NCBI GenBank assembly: GCA_031290985.1 | Contig: JARLJW010000090.1 | Coordinates: 1-36,945 of the forward strand | Reading direction: 5' to 3' | Length of the DNA: 36,945 bases | Source: Verrucomicrobiia bacterium | GTDB taxonomy: Bacteria; Verrucomicrobiota; Verrucomicrobiia; Limisphaerales; UBA11358 | In this document: piece after piece, positions 16,989 through 23,809 of the stretch | Layout: each line of letters begins with the position of its first letter | Numbering within the stretch: position 1 is the first letter of the stretch | Program-made: the position numbers and the translations under genes | The notes under the pieces: model-generated | Seen by the model: the letters and a program-made list of their open reading frames with translations, nothing else | Databases searched by the model: none | What the model was told of the DNA's origin: nothing

Positions 16989-17170
16989 CGGCTACCCCCC
17001 TTAAAATTGGAGGCGTGCCGCCTCGGGCGCTCATTTTTTAACGGGGTATTAACGGCCCCAGCATGGCGCACGGCGCGGCGAGCACCCAACAAGCCATGAC
17101 CGGACGCCCCAAACGCGCCTTGGGCCTGCCAGAGGGCCGGGCAGATGGTGGCAGTAACGCAGTTACTCAT
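16985..17170 (-). CDS. 61-aa protein between terminase and portal
   Basis: An open frame that exactly bridges terminase and portal: its ATG (17170) overlaps the terminase stop as ATGA, and its stop overlaps the portal ATG as ATGA (16988-16985). The product is Ala/Gly/Arg-rich with no recognisable domain. The double coupling is the main argument that it is translated. It may serve mainly to carry ribosomes to the portal start. The odd composition leaves open that the protein itself has no function. Confidence 0.45.
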   Translation of the reverse strand: MSNCVTATICPALWQAQGAFGASGHGLLGARRAVRHAGAVNTPLKNERPRRHASNFKGGSR

Positions 17171-18558
17171 ATGACGATGGCCCCCTTCCCGCCGCCCCAG
17201 GTGTTCCGGCTTTCACCCGCCGCCCGGATGGCCAGGGCGAGGGCGGTGCAACGGTCCGCATGGCCGTCTTTGGTGTGTGGTGCCTTGTATGTCACGCCGC
17301 CGCCGGCCAGCGCCACGCGGCTGACACTATGCAGATCTTCACGGATCACCCGGCTCACCGGGATGCCGATGCGCTTTTGCTCGAAGGCCACGCGGAGCGC
17401 GGGGAATATCTCCAGCTTGAGCTTGTTGGTGAACTGGCACAGCTCGATCTTGCCGAACTTGTGTTCCTCCGGCTTGTACCGGCCGAAGCCTTCCTTGTCG
17501 GCGACCATGAGATCGCCCAGGCCGATGCCGGGGCCGGTGTAATCCAGCGCCACGCGGGTGGCGCGCTTGAGGCGCGGCCGGAGAACATCGAGCTGATCCG
17601 GCGTGGACATCTTGGCAAGCTCCAAAACTTCCTTCGTCTGTTTGAAAACGCCGCCGGCCACTTCCAACGTCCAGCAGACGGTCAAATCTTTTGACCGGCC
17701 GAAGTCGATTCCGCAAAAGACCGGAGCGCCACCATTTTGGAAATAAGCCGGATCGCAGATGGCCGTGGCCTCGGGATTCTCGGCGGGCGTGATCAGTTCG
17801 TAAGGCAGCAGCACAGTGGCCTGGTCGAGAAAATTTAATTCATATTCCTGCGCCCAGCCTTCCGGATCATCCAACGCGGCCTTGAGTTCGGCGATATCCA
17901 CCGGTAATCCCTGCGCCACCGCCTCGTAAATATCTACGTGATGACAGCTCCAGGTGGAACCGGCGACCTGATAATTTTTCTTCCACAGCTCATGGGCCTT
18001 GTTGCCGATCCCATTGGGCGTCGTGACCAGCCGGCATTTCTTCAGACCGCCGCGCAACGGATTAGTGATGCTCGGCAGGATCGCCCGCCATGTGGCATCC
18101 GGATCTTCAAAGAAGGCAAACTCGGTCAGCAGGATGTTGGCCGAGAATCCACGGCAGGTGTCCGGCTTGCCGGGAACGGCGATAACGCGGGAACCATTCG
18201 GGAAAACGATGGTGGACGATTTGATGAGCGACTCGGAATTTTTTTCATCCGTGCGCTCCTCCTGGATGTCTGCCACATCGAGCTTGAACGCCTCGACCCA
18301 TTCCTTCCATTTGTCCAGGGACTCGACGCTCTGGCGCTCGGATGGCGCGGCGATGAGCCAGTTGACCTTTTCTTTTTTGCGCTCGTGCAGATAGCAATCG
18401 CGGATGCCCTCCGCACCACTGGTGAAATCTTTGCCGGTCTGCCGCGCCTGGAGCGCGAATTTAAAACGGGTCTGATCATCCGCCAGTTTGCGCTGATATG
18501 GCAGAAGCAGATCCAGCGGCGTGGATTTGACGATGACTTTGGAGGTGGCTTTGGACAT
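17167..18558 (-). CDS. terL: Terminase large subunit (Mu gp28-like)
   Basis: 463 residues from ATG 18558, which overlaps the upstream stop by one base (TGATG). The frame is open further upstream to 19128, but that part is a shadow of the gp27-like gene. Motor part: Walker A-like ARQTGKD (38-44); Walker B region NILLTEFAFF (141-150), where the usual Asp is Thr; coupling motif VTTPNG (178-183). Nuclease part: FCGIDFGRSKD (Asp 285), VALDYTGPG (Asp 339) and the C-terminal DGHADR. The enzyme packages DNA into proheads through the portal and cuts it. Mu-like phages package from integrated copies. The assignment is secure. Confidence 0.88.
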   Translation of the reverse strand: MSKATSKVIVKSTPLDLLLPYQRKLADDQTRFKFALQARQTGKDFTSGAEGIRDCYLHERKKEKVNWLIAAPSERQSVESLDKWKEWVEAFKLDVADIQEERTDEKNSESLIKSSTIVFPNGSRVIAVPGKPDTCRGFSANILLTEFAFFEDPDATWRAILPSITNPLRGGLKKCRLVTTPNGIGNKAHELWKKNYQVAGSTWSCHHVDIYEAVAQGLPVDIAELKAALDDPEGWAQEYELNFLDQATVLLPYELITPAENPEATAICDPAYFQNGGAPVFCGIDFGRSKDLTVCWTLEVAGGVFKQTKEVLELAKMSTPDQLDVLRPRLKRATRVALDYTGPGIGLGDLMVADKEGFGRYKPEEHKFGKIELCQFTNKLKLEIFPALRVAFEQKRIGIPVSRVIREDLHSVSRVALAGGGVTYKAPHTKDGHADRCTALALAIRAAGESRNTWGGGKGAIVI

Positions 18559-19121
18559 CAGCTCATGCCGAAGATTCGGCGGTACTCCGCCTCGCGTTCC
18601 TCGGGCGTCAGGGTTTTGTTGTCCGTCACCTTCTTGGCCGCATCGAATGCCGCCGCCTTCTTTTCCATCAGCACGATCTTGCGTTCGTCCTGGGTGAGTT
18701 TTTTCTCGCGCAATTTCAGCTTGGCATTTTCCAGTTGCGCGTGCGTCCGCGCCGAGCGCACCGTGACAAATCCATGGAGATCCTGGTTGCGGATCGCCAG
18801 CAGGCTGAAGGTTCGTTGCCCCAGCTCGTCCAATTGTTCCTCGGTCAGGTTGGGGATCTCCGCCTTGAGCTGCTCCAGCAGAGATTCCGTCGTCACTTCG
18901 TCCGCCCGGAATTGCTGTTGCAGCGGATACCAGGAATAGAAATCCGACAGCGATGCCTCGGAGGTTTTTATGCCATCCGCCGCCAGCCATTTGCGCACGG
19001 CCGCATAGCTCGTGTCCTGCCACGTCGCCGTCTTGACGGTCAGGCGTGACCAGACTTCCGCCTGGCGTTCCGGCGAAAGGTTTTTCAGCACGGCCAGGGC
19101 GGATGGTTTTTTGGTGCTCAT
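18558..19121 (-). CDS. Mu gp27-like protein (DUF3486), probable small terminase subunit
   Basis: 187 residues, directly before the large terminase. The N-terminal region (residues about 12-60) looks like a DNA-binding helical domain: ERQAEVWSRLTVKTATWQDT, then VRKWLAADGIKTSEASLSDFYSWY. The C-terminal half is a long charged helix (HAQLENAKLKLREKKLTQDE). This architecture and position match the gp27/DUF3486 family of Mu-like phages, thought to act as the small terminase that recognises the phage end. The start ATG 19121 is 3 bases after the upstream stop. Confidence 0.7.
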   Translation of the reverse strand: MSTKKPSALAVLKNLSPERQAEVWSRLTVKTATWQDTSYAAVRKWLAADGIKTSEASLSDFYSWYPLQQQFRADEVTTESLLEQLKAEIPNLTEEQLDELGQRTFSLLAIRNQDLHGFVTVRSARTHAQLENAKLKLREKKLTQDERKIVLMEKKAAAFDAAKKVTDNKTLTPEEREAEYRRIFGMS

Positions 19122-19124
19122 CGT

Positions 19125-19391
19125 TCATTGGGCAATGAAATCCCGGCCTTCGGCGGTGATGCGCCAGCAGCGGTTTTCCGGCGAGATGGTTTTGCTGATC
19201 TCGACGACGTAGCCCTTGTCGGCGAGGTATTGCAGCTCGACGTTTACCTCGTCCACCTTGCTGGCGCGGAAGCCGAACTGGCCGAGGAATACCTGGATGG
19301 CCTGCACGGTGAGGCCAAACCTCTCGCTGGCGCGTTCATCCAGCACGCGCAACAGGGCGAGGCGGAAACTTTCTTTTTGTTCGGCGTTCAT
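19125..19391 (-). CDS. Mu gp26-like small winged-helix protein
   Basis: 88 residues: MNAEQKESFRLALLRVLDE, then GLTVQAIQVFLGQFGF, then VNVELQYLADKGYVVEIS and a final CWRITAEGRDFIA. The helix-helix-wing pattern with a terminal RITAEG is typical of small winged-helix proteins and matches the gene found between the gp25- and gp27-like genes of Mu-like phages. Its role in the head or packaging module is not established. Starts at ATG 19391, 15 bases after the upstream stop. Confidence 0.6.
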   Translation of the reverse strand: MNAEQKESFRLALLRVLDERASERFGLTVQAIQVFLGQFGFRASKVDEVNVELQYLADKGYVVEISKTISPENRCWRITAEGRDFIAQ

Positions 19392-19406
19392 AAATAAACG
19401 TGACGT

Positions 19407-19820
19407 TTAATCCAATTGTTGTCTTTCAGTGAGGCGGTCGAGCTTGGCATCCATCCGGGCGAGTTGTTGATTCTGCGCGTCGGTCTTTGATTCCAAGGCC
19501 GATACCTGGTTGCTGACGTGGACGAGGTCTTTGCGCACGGTCTCGACTTTAGATTCAATGGAAGAGTTGGCCCCGCGCTCCACGCCGCCGATCTTGGAGA
19601 AGATGTCGCGGTGCGTCTGTGAATTGACCTCGACGTGCTTTTCAAACTCCTGACGATGAACAAAGCTCGCGGCCTCTTTCACCTCCAGCGGATTGGGCGT
19701 GATGTTCGTGGTGCGCGATTTGCGCGAGTCGAGCCACATGCCGAAGGTGGCGATGGCCATGATGATCGTGCAGATCAGCGTCCAGTTGATGTTGGTGGCG
19801 ACTTGTTCGGCAAGCATCAT
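19407..19820 (-). CDS. Mu gp25-like membrane/coiled-coil protein (DUF2730-like)
   Basis: 137 residues with one N-terminal transmembrane helix (about 13-28, WTLICTIIMAIATFGMW) and a long coiled coil (about 75-135) with heptad-like spacing such as VSNQVSALESKTDAQNQQLARM. Such one-helix plus coiled-coil proteins (DUF2730) occupy this place in Mu-like genomes, between lysis genes and gp26/gp27, and may take part in lysis. Two possible starts, the adjacent ATGs at 19820 and 19817. Confidence 0.6.
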   Translation of the reverse strand: MMLAEQVATNINWTLICTIIMAIATFGMWLDSRKSRTTNITPNPLEVKEAASFVHRQEFEKHVEVNSQTHRDIFSKIGGVERGANSSIESKVETVRKDLVHVSNQVSALESKTDAQNQQLARMDAKLDRLTERQQLD

Positions 19821-19822
19821 AG

Positions 19823-20602
19823 TCAGTTCGGGGTGATGATCAGTTCGCCGAAGGTCTGCGAACCGTGCGTGCGCGTGTTGACGGCGCGGTTTTGGGAGAC
19901 GATGGGTTTCAGGTTGCAGCCGGCAAAGAGTTCGCGGGTGAACGGACTGTCGTTCAGCGTCACGATCCAGTCGCCCTGGAGCCGGCCCACATCCTGGCGG
20001 AAGGTGGCGAGCTGCTTTTGATCCCAGCCCTTGTAGCCGCCGTTGGTGGCGTTCTCATAGGGCGGGTCGATGAAAAAGAAGCTGTCCTTTGAATCGTAGT
20101 TCTTCAGGCAGCGGTCATAGGAAATGTTTTCCACGACAACACCGTTCAAACGCTCGTGTGCCCCGCCGATCAGGTCGGAAACTTTCTTCCGGTCGAAACC
20201 CACGCCGCCGCCCCTCGTCTTGGAAACGCCGAAGGAATGCATGTCGCCGCCGAAGCTCGTGCGGTTGACCAGGAGGAACCGGGCCGCGCGTTGCAGTTCG
20301 GTCACGCCGGGCTGGTCGATGAAGTCATGCAGGTTCTGCCGGCTCGAAAACAGCCAGCCGATTTCCTCCATCAAGGCCGGCAGGTGATATTGCAGGTTGC
20401 GATAGAGCGCGACCAGGTTGCCGTTGATGTCATTGATGACCTCGGTGTAAGCGCGTTCCTTGGCGAACAGCACGGCCCCGCCCCCGAAGAACGGTTCGCA
20501 GTAACAAACGTGCGGCGGGATCAGCGGCAGGATGTGTTTCAACATCCGCGTCTTGCTTCCCTGCCAGCGGAGAATCGGTTTGGTGCGTTTGGTGTCAGTC
20601 AT
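19823..20602 (-). CDS. DNA adenine N6-methyltransferase (Dam/D12 class)
   Basis: 259 residues with all hallmarks of the D12 class: AdoMet-binding PILRWQGSKTRM (9-20), CEPFFGGGAVLF (35-46), and catalytic FIDPPYEN (178-184). It transfers a methyl group from AdoMet to N6 of adenine in a short DNA site, often GATC; the site cannot be read from sequence. No restriction gene adjoins it, so it is an orphan methylase, likely protecting phage DNA from host restriction or tuning phage promoters. Mu modifies adenines by Mom for the same purpose, but Mom is unrelated. It is in the late operon, so modification would happen as DNA is being packaged. Confidence 0.9.
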   Translation of the reverse strand: MTDTKRTKPILRWQGSKTRMLKHILPLIPPHVCYCEPFFGGGAVLFAKERAYTEVINDINGNLVALYRNLQYHLPALMEEIGWLFSSRQNLHDFIDQPGVTELQRAARFLLVNRTSFGGDMHSFGVSKTRGGGVGFDRKKVSDLIGGAHERLNGVVVENISYDRCLKNYDSKDSFFFIDPPYENATNGGYKGWDQKQLATFRQDVGRLQGDWIVTLNDSPFTRELFAGCNLKPIVSQNRAVNTRTHGSQTFGELIITPN

Positions 20603-20832
20603 TTTGGGGACGGGTTGTTCCAGATTTTTTTCACGATCTGCCAGATGCCGCCATGCGCGATGATCTTGCTGGCAACAGATTCGAGATAAATGTTCACGTT
20701 GCGGATTTCACGCCCGGCCCAGGCCGCCGCCACGGCCAGCGCCGGCAGGTAGGGCGAGAACTGAGACTTCACGGCAGCGGCCGTTTCGATGGCTTGACCG
20801 ACTGCGTTGGTGATGACGGTGGGGTCAGTCAA
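20599..20832 (-). CDS. Small protein with one hydrophobic segment (holin candidate)
   Basis: 77 residues from TTG 20832, which overlaps the lipase stop (TTGA); its own stop overlaps the methylase start (ATGA). One hydrophobic stretch (about 27-39, PYLPALAVAAAWA) and an amphipathic C-terminus (IWQIVKKIWNN). It neighbours the lipase gene in the region where Mu-like phages keep lysis genes, so a holin or lipase partner is possible, but the single weak membrane segment makes this tentative. Confidence 0.45.
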   Translation of the reverse strand: MTDPTVITNAVGQAIETAAAVKSQFSPYLPALAVAAAWAGREIRNVNIYLESVASKIIAHGGIWQIVKKIWNNPSPK

Positions 20833-21611
20833 AGGTCTTTGATCCTTTCCTGGTATGCCTTCATGAAATGGTTCGGGATGAAGGCGAGCTTGCCGCGACG
20901 CCAGGAGGCGAACATGCCCAGGACATCAACAAAGAGCTGAAGGCCGATGGACGGGTTCACCAGATAGCCGGGAGTATGCGGTAGGAAAATTTCGTTCCCT
21001 TCATCGCGATAGCCGTTCAAGAGCGGCGGCAGCAGCGGCACCGGATCGCAGGCATTGATGACATGGTGCGTGATATGACCAAGCGTGGCTGAGATGAAGC
21101 CGCGATCCATCACGAGCATGCCGTTGTACAGTTTTTTGAACGCTGCATTGCCGACGCGAGGTTGGCCAAACGTGACCACGGCCCTCACGGGAATGTGCTG
21201 CCGGGCCATGACGAAGGCGCAGAGGATGGCAATGCCGCCGCCGAGCGAATGGCCGGTCACATACACCTTCGCGCAGGGCATGACGGCCAGCCAGTTGCGC
21301 ACCTGGTTGATGACGGCCACGCTCAAAGCATCGAAGTCTTCCAAAAAACCTTTATGCACTTCCACGGTGCAGGGCTGCGAGGATTGGTGCCGCAGATACA
21401 TCAGGGGCACGAGCATGAATTTTGCATCCTGAATAAAATCCTCCGGCTCCTTGCTGCCCCGAAACGCCACGTAGATATCGCCACCATGCGCGATCACCAG
21501 CGCCGAGGCCGCTGTGGCGGCATCCGTCGCGGTGGATTCGTCATAAGCACGGTCGGCGTATTCCGCGAGCGTGCGGATCAGGGACCAGTCGATTTGTTGC
21601 GTGTCGGACAT
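20829..21611 (-). CDS. Class 3 lipase (alpha/beta hydrolase)
   Basis: 260 residues. The nucleophile elbow is VTGHSLGGG (Ser 122); FRGSKEPEDFIQD (50-62) matches the oxyanion-side FRGSxxxxDW segment of Lipase_3. NACDPVPLLPP (Asp 189) and the C-terminal FIPNHFMKAY (His 248) complete a Ser-Asp-His triad. Such enzymes hydrolyse acyl esters of lipids. There is no signal peptide, so the protein is made in the cytoplasm and would need a holin or lysis to reach membranes. It is in the late operon, in the segment before the gp25-27-like genes where Mu has its lysozyme, and no peptidoglycan hydrolase is recognisable in the window. A lysis or envelope-disruption role is inferred. The enzyme class is clear. 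Confidence 0.85.
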   Translation of the reverse strand: MSDTQQIDWSLIRTLAEYADRAYDESTATDAATAASALVIAHGGDIYVAFRGSKEPEDFIQDAKFMLVPLMYLRHQSSQPCTVEVHKGFLEDFDALSVAVINQVRNWLAVMPCAKVYVTGHSLGGGIAILCAFVMARQHIPVRAVVTFGQPRVGNAAFKKLYNGMLVMDRGFISATLGHITHHVINACDPVPLLPPLLNGYRDEGNEIFLPHTPGYLVNPSIGLQLFVDVLGMFASWRRGKLAFIPNHFMKAYQERIKDL

Positions 21612-21701
21612 TTTAAAAATTCAAGGGCGGTTTTTTCGGTTCACCGCCAACCTCTCCGGTCGGTTCGTTTGGTTTTATTAGAATCGTGTTAAACGATTGA
21701 G
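21612..21701 (-). promoter_or_regulatory. Lipase leader with two small hairpins
   Basis: This 90-base gap holds no gene. On the transcript a short hairpin (AATCGT, 5-base loop, ACGATT; 21682-21698) follows the stop of the 110-aa gene. A second stem (GGCGGT with ACCGCC) lies about 20-25 bases before the lipase start. Neither is followed by a run of U, so attenuation or mRNA stability is more likely than termination. No Shine-Dalgarno site is obvious before the lipase ATG. Confidence 0.35.
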
Positions 21702-22034
21702 TTAGCTGGCCGCCTGGGCCGGGACCGCCGCCGCCATCGCCTTCTCAACTTCGGCCAGGGCGTCCTCGGCATGCAGGAGGTCCGCGACATTGCAGCACGG
21801 ATTGGAATCATTGACCTGGTGTGTCTTGCCATCGGCATCCACCGAGATCATCGGATTGCCATAGAACGTCGGCAAGCCAGGTGATAGCGGATGGGCGCTC
21901 GCCGTCCGCACGGTGACGTTGCAGGAAGTGGCGGCGGGGAACAGTGCCACGATGGTGCCGGCAATGACATTGCCGCTGATGCGACCGATGACCTGGTCGC
22001 CGAGTTTGGCTTCACGTCCGTTTTTGAAGTGCAT
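21702..22034 (-). CDS. Unknown small late protein
   Basis: 110 residues, beginning MHFKNGREAKLGDQVIG, a beta-rich SH3-like pattern (GDQVIGRISGNVIAGTIVALFP) with a cysteine pair NPCCNV near residue 80 and an Ala-rich tail. No family recognised. Second gene of the late operon, preceded by the CATCAACC motif and an A-rich leader. Its place beside the lipase suggests an accessory early-late or lysis-region gene. Confidence 0.5.
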   Translation of the reverse strand: MHFKNGREAKLGDQVIGRISGNVIAGTIVALFPAATSCNVTVRTASAHPLSPGLPTFYGNPMISVDADGKTHQVNDSNPCCNVADLLHAEDALAEVEKAMAAAVPAQAAS

Positions 22035-22073
22035 GGTGTTTTTGCTTTCTTGGTTGATGGTTGCGATGAATTA

Positions 22074-22604
22074 TTATTTCGTCTGGTTGGCAGGCGTGCC
22101 GGGAACAATCATGCCGGCATCCGCCGTCACCCCGTTCGTATCCGAGGCGTTAGAGACATGGGCCGGGCCGGCGGTGAACTGGCCTTTGGCGCTCATCCAG
22201 AACGGCACGGCCTTGTTATCAATCGAACCACTGGCAGTCATGCTCGCGGCGTAGAGTTGATTGGTGCTCGTCGGCAGCCAGCGAAACGATCCATGGTGGA
22301 TGCCAGCCATGACGTTCGGTAGTGAGCTGGAGGCCGAGGTCATCTCGCCCTTGAATCCCCAGGTATCATCCTCGGCCAGCAGCGCATACCCTTCCGGCAG
22401 CCAGAGGCGTTCTTTTTTGATGGTCTCCTTGATGGAAGCCGGCGAGACCAGATTCGTCTGCAACGCACCGGCGGCATCCTTGCTGACGCTATACAAAGCC
22501 GGCGTGTTGATGGTGGTGTGGTTGCTTTCCATGGTGCAGGCGCTGGTCATTAGCATGACGGCCAAAGTGGCGGCGACGGCGATGAGGGAACGTTTATTTT
22601 TCAT
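22074..22604 (-). CDS. Lipoprotein, first gene of the late operon
   Basis: 176 residues from ATG 22604 (MKNKRSLIAVAATLAVM...). The frame is open to 22721, but that extension covers the leader hairpin and lacks protein-like sequence. The N-terminus is a lipoprotein signal: basic start, hydrophobic core, then MTSAC with Cys 23 as the lipidated residue; Thr at -3 is not ideal. The mature part is Ser/Thr-rich with no recognised domain. It would be anchored in the outer or inner membrane facing the periplasm. As the first gene of the late block near the lipase it may be an outer-membrane spanin-like or other lysis component; that is inference. Confidence 0.6.
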   Translation of the reverse strand: MKNKRSLIAVAATLAVMLMTSACTMESNHTTINTPALYSVSKDAAGALQTNLVSPASIKETIKKERLWLPEGYALLAEDDTWGFKGEMTSASSSLPNVMAGIHHGSFRWLPTSTNQLYAASMTASGSIDNKAVPFWMSAKGQFTAGPAHVSNASDTNGVTADAGMIVPGTPANQTK

Positions 22605-22627
22605 GGTGGTTAACTGGCGGTTAAAGA

Positions 22628-22689
22628 CCGGCCCCAAGGATGCAAAGCATGCCCGCGACGACACACCAGAGGTGCATCCCAAGGGCCGG
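22628..22689 (-). promoter_or_regulatory. Long imperfect stem-loop in the late-operon leader
   Basis: Arms of 17 bases (22673-22689 and 22628-22644) pair with a 28-base loop; the 3' arm ends 23 bases before the lipoprotein start. The two 7-bp outer blocks pair perfectly. The three central positions read UUG on both sides of the leftward transcript, giving two G-U wobbles and one U-U. On the opposite strand the same positions would be C-A and A-A mismatches. This favours a structured RNA made in the late direction, either a leader controlling translation or an attenuator. Confidence 0.45.
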
Positions 22690-22754
22690 AAGGTTTTATT
22701 TTGGTCGGTAGTCGCGTACACGATGGGAGTAAACCATGGGCGTGGATTTACTTC

Positions 22755-22771
22755 ATGTTCGCGGCGAACAT
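22755..22771. promoter_or_regulatory. Perfect dyad, candidate late-control operator
   Basis: ATGTTCGC-G-GCGAACAT is a perfect 8-bp inverted repeat. Its TGTTCGC/GCGAACA halves differ by one base from the TGTTCAC/GTGAACA half-sites repeated at the repressor/early switch. It lies upstream of the late operon and beyond the leader stem-loop, where a late promoter is expected. No convincing -35/-10 pair could be fixed. Confidence 0.45.
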
Positions 22772-22801
22772 AACCGGAAGATTCGGAAGAAGACGGGCGG
22801 G

Positions 22802-22842
22802 AAAGAAAAAACCGGAGCGGACAATCGGCGTCGCGCTCCGGT
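22802..22842 (-). terminator. Intrinsic terminator after the immunity operon (distal)
   Basis: On the leftward transcript a perfect 9-bp stem (ACCGGAGCG at 22834-22842 side with CGCTCCGGT at 22811-22819 side, 14-base loop) is followed at once by a run of six T and then CTTTC. It is a standard rho-independent terminator for the repressor/lipoprotein operon and shields the late operon from it. Confidence 0.8.
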
Positions 22843-22875
22843 GCCCTGAGCTAATCACAGCCGGGGAAAGCTGGC

Positions 22876-22906
22876 GAGAAAAATTTAATGGGGTGTTCAC
22901 CCCATT
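22876..22906 (-). terminator. Intrinsic terminator after the immunity operon (proximal)
   Basis: AATGGGGTG-TT-CACCCCATT (22887-22906) is a perfect 9-bp stem with a 2-base centre, 19 bases after the lipoprotein stop, followed on the leftward transcript by AAATTTTTC. The centre contains a TGTTCAC sequence like the operator half-sites, so it may also be a repressor site. With the distal hairpin it forms a tandem terminator. Confidence 0.6.
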
Positions 22907-22924
22907 GCTTTTCAGTACGGAGAA

Positions 22925-23272
22925 TCAATAGGGCCGTTTGAAGATGAGGAATATTTTTTCAGTGCGCGTATATGGCTGCGCGGCCGTATCCGGGTAGCTG
23001 GTCTGGATCAGGGGTGTCGCCGAAACCAGCTCCCAATGATCCTTGCCTTGCGCATCCAACAGATTCCAATTTTTTGGGAAATCAAATTCACCCAGTTGCT
23101 CGTCCTCATATTTCACGGCGGACCAGTCGATATTGGTGCCGGTCAACCTGGCGTTGCGGGCGGAAGCATCTGCCGCCAGCGTTTCGGTTTTATATTCCCA
23201 CCGCACGGGCGCGGCCCTGTGGCAGCCACAGAGCATCGCCGTGGCGGCGAGGAGGCAGAGCAAAGTTTTCAT
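22925..23272 (-). CDS. Lipoprotein with DUF4177-like domain, coupled to the repressor
   Basis: 115 residues. The signal MKTLLCLLAATAMLCGC ends in a good lipobox (LCGC, Cys 17). The mature part begins with WEYKTETL and contains NLLDAQGKDHWELVSATP and a terminal IFLIFKRPY, the pattern of DUF4177 (YK..., LNxxGxxGWELV..., FKRP). The ATG overlaps the repressor stop (ATGA, 23272-23269), so both come from one transcript that should be active in lysogens; two terminators follow. A membrane lipoprotein made with the repressor is the classical setting for superinfection exclusion, as in the lipoproteins Llp of T5 and Ltp of TP-J34. That role is inferred from context; no homology to those proteins is claimed. 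Confidence 0.7.
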   Translation of the reverse strand: MKTLLCLLAATAMLCGCHRAAPVRWEYKTETLAADASARNARLTGTNIDWSAVKYEDEQLGEFDFPKNWNLLDAQGKDHWELVSATPLIQTSYPDTAAQPYTRTEKIFLIFKRPY

Positions 23273-23745
23273 GTTTTGTTTTCTCGGATCTTCCGGGCCA
23301 TTTCTTTCACCTCGGCGATATGCTCCGGGCCGAGTGTATCCAAGGCCGCGCGCAGTTGATTTATAGTCTGTGCTTTTTTTGAAGCCCCGGCCTCGGATTC
23401 AATTTCATCCAGCGCGGCGGTCATGGCGTTAATTTGTGCCTGTATGTTTTGAACCTGCTCACGCAGTTTGGCAATGGAATTTTTAGGCGTTGGTGAAGTG
23501 ATGCGATAGGGTGTGACATCTTCTTTTAGACGGTCGGAGGTATCCTGAACGATGGGCTTTGGAGGTTCGATGCCGAGGGACTTCTCAAGCTCAGTCAGAC
23601 GATAGACGGCCTTGTCACTCAATTCGCGGGCCCCATTTTTGACGTAATGGAGCATCGTCCGAGATAGCTCCAATGCTTCCCCAAGCTGATCCCACGACCA
23701 GCCCTTTTTCAAACGAATTTGTTCAAGCCTCTCTATAATGTTCAC
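23269..23745 (-). CDS. XRE-family phage repressor
   Basis: 158 residues from GTG 23745. Residues 3-60 are an XRE/Cro-CI helix-turn-helix: IIERLEQIRLKKGWSWDQLG, ALELSRTMLHYVKNGARELS and then KAVYRLTELEKSLGI. Residues about 90-120 are a heptad-rich coiled coil (AKLREQVQNIQAQINAMTAALDEIE), likely the oligomerisation part. There is no peptidase domain, so it is not a LexA/CI-type self-cleaving repressor. It diverges from the early operon across a cluster of TGTTCAC half-sites, one of which overlaps its own start codon, so it probably represses early genes and itself. It functionally parallels Mu c, although the domain type differs. Confidence 0.8.
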   Translation of the reverse strand: MNIIERLEQIRLKKGWSWDQLGEALELSRTMLHYVKNGARELSDKAVYRLTELEKSLGIEPPKPIVQDTSDRLKEDVTPYRITSPTPKNSIAKLREQVQNIQAQINAMTAALDEIESEAGASKKAQTINQLRAALDTLGPEHIAEVKEMARKIRENKT

Positions 23746-23788
23746 AACTGTTCACTTTCTTGTTGACGGATGTGAACACTTGTGAAAA
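23734..23788. promoter_or_regulatory. Early/repressor operator cluster
   Basis: Four half-sites: TGTTCAC at 23739-23745 and 23749-23755, GTGAACA at 23772-23778, GTGAAAA at 23782-23788. Each pair is spaced 10 bp (one helical turn) and the two pairs face each other about a 16-bp centre. A perfect TATAAT on the plus strand (23734-23739) abuts the first site and could be the -10 of the early promoter, although its -35 is poor. This is the lysis/lysogeny switch. Confidence 0.65.
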
Positions 23789-23809
23789 GCTGTTCCCCGT
23801 AACAGCAAC

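Noticed and set aside
14721..17099. Very long plus-strand frame (792 codons) opposite the portal-MuF gene
   Set aside because: Antisense shadow of a GC-rich gene; the product is Gly/Ala/Arg/His-rich without domains, while the minus strand is a clear portal-MuF protein coupled to its neighbours.
17167..18558. Missing Walker B Asp in the large terminase (LLTEF) as evidence of decay
   Set aside because: The Glu is kept and my recollection is that Mu-type terminases vary at the preceding residue; not a strong sign of inactivation.
18559..19128. N-terminal extension of the large terminase up to 19128
   Set aside because: These codons overlap the gp27-like gene in another frame and give low-complexity sequence; MSKATSK at 18558 is coupled to the gp27-like stop and starts just before the motor domain.
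22701..22931. Rightward 76-codon frame between lipoprotein and repressor operons
   Set aside because: It covers the two terminators and a dyad; it lacks a Shine-Dalgarno site and protein-like sequence.
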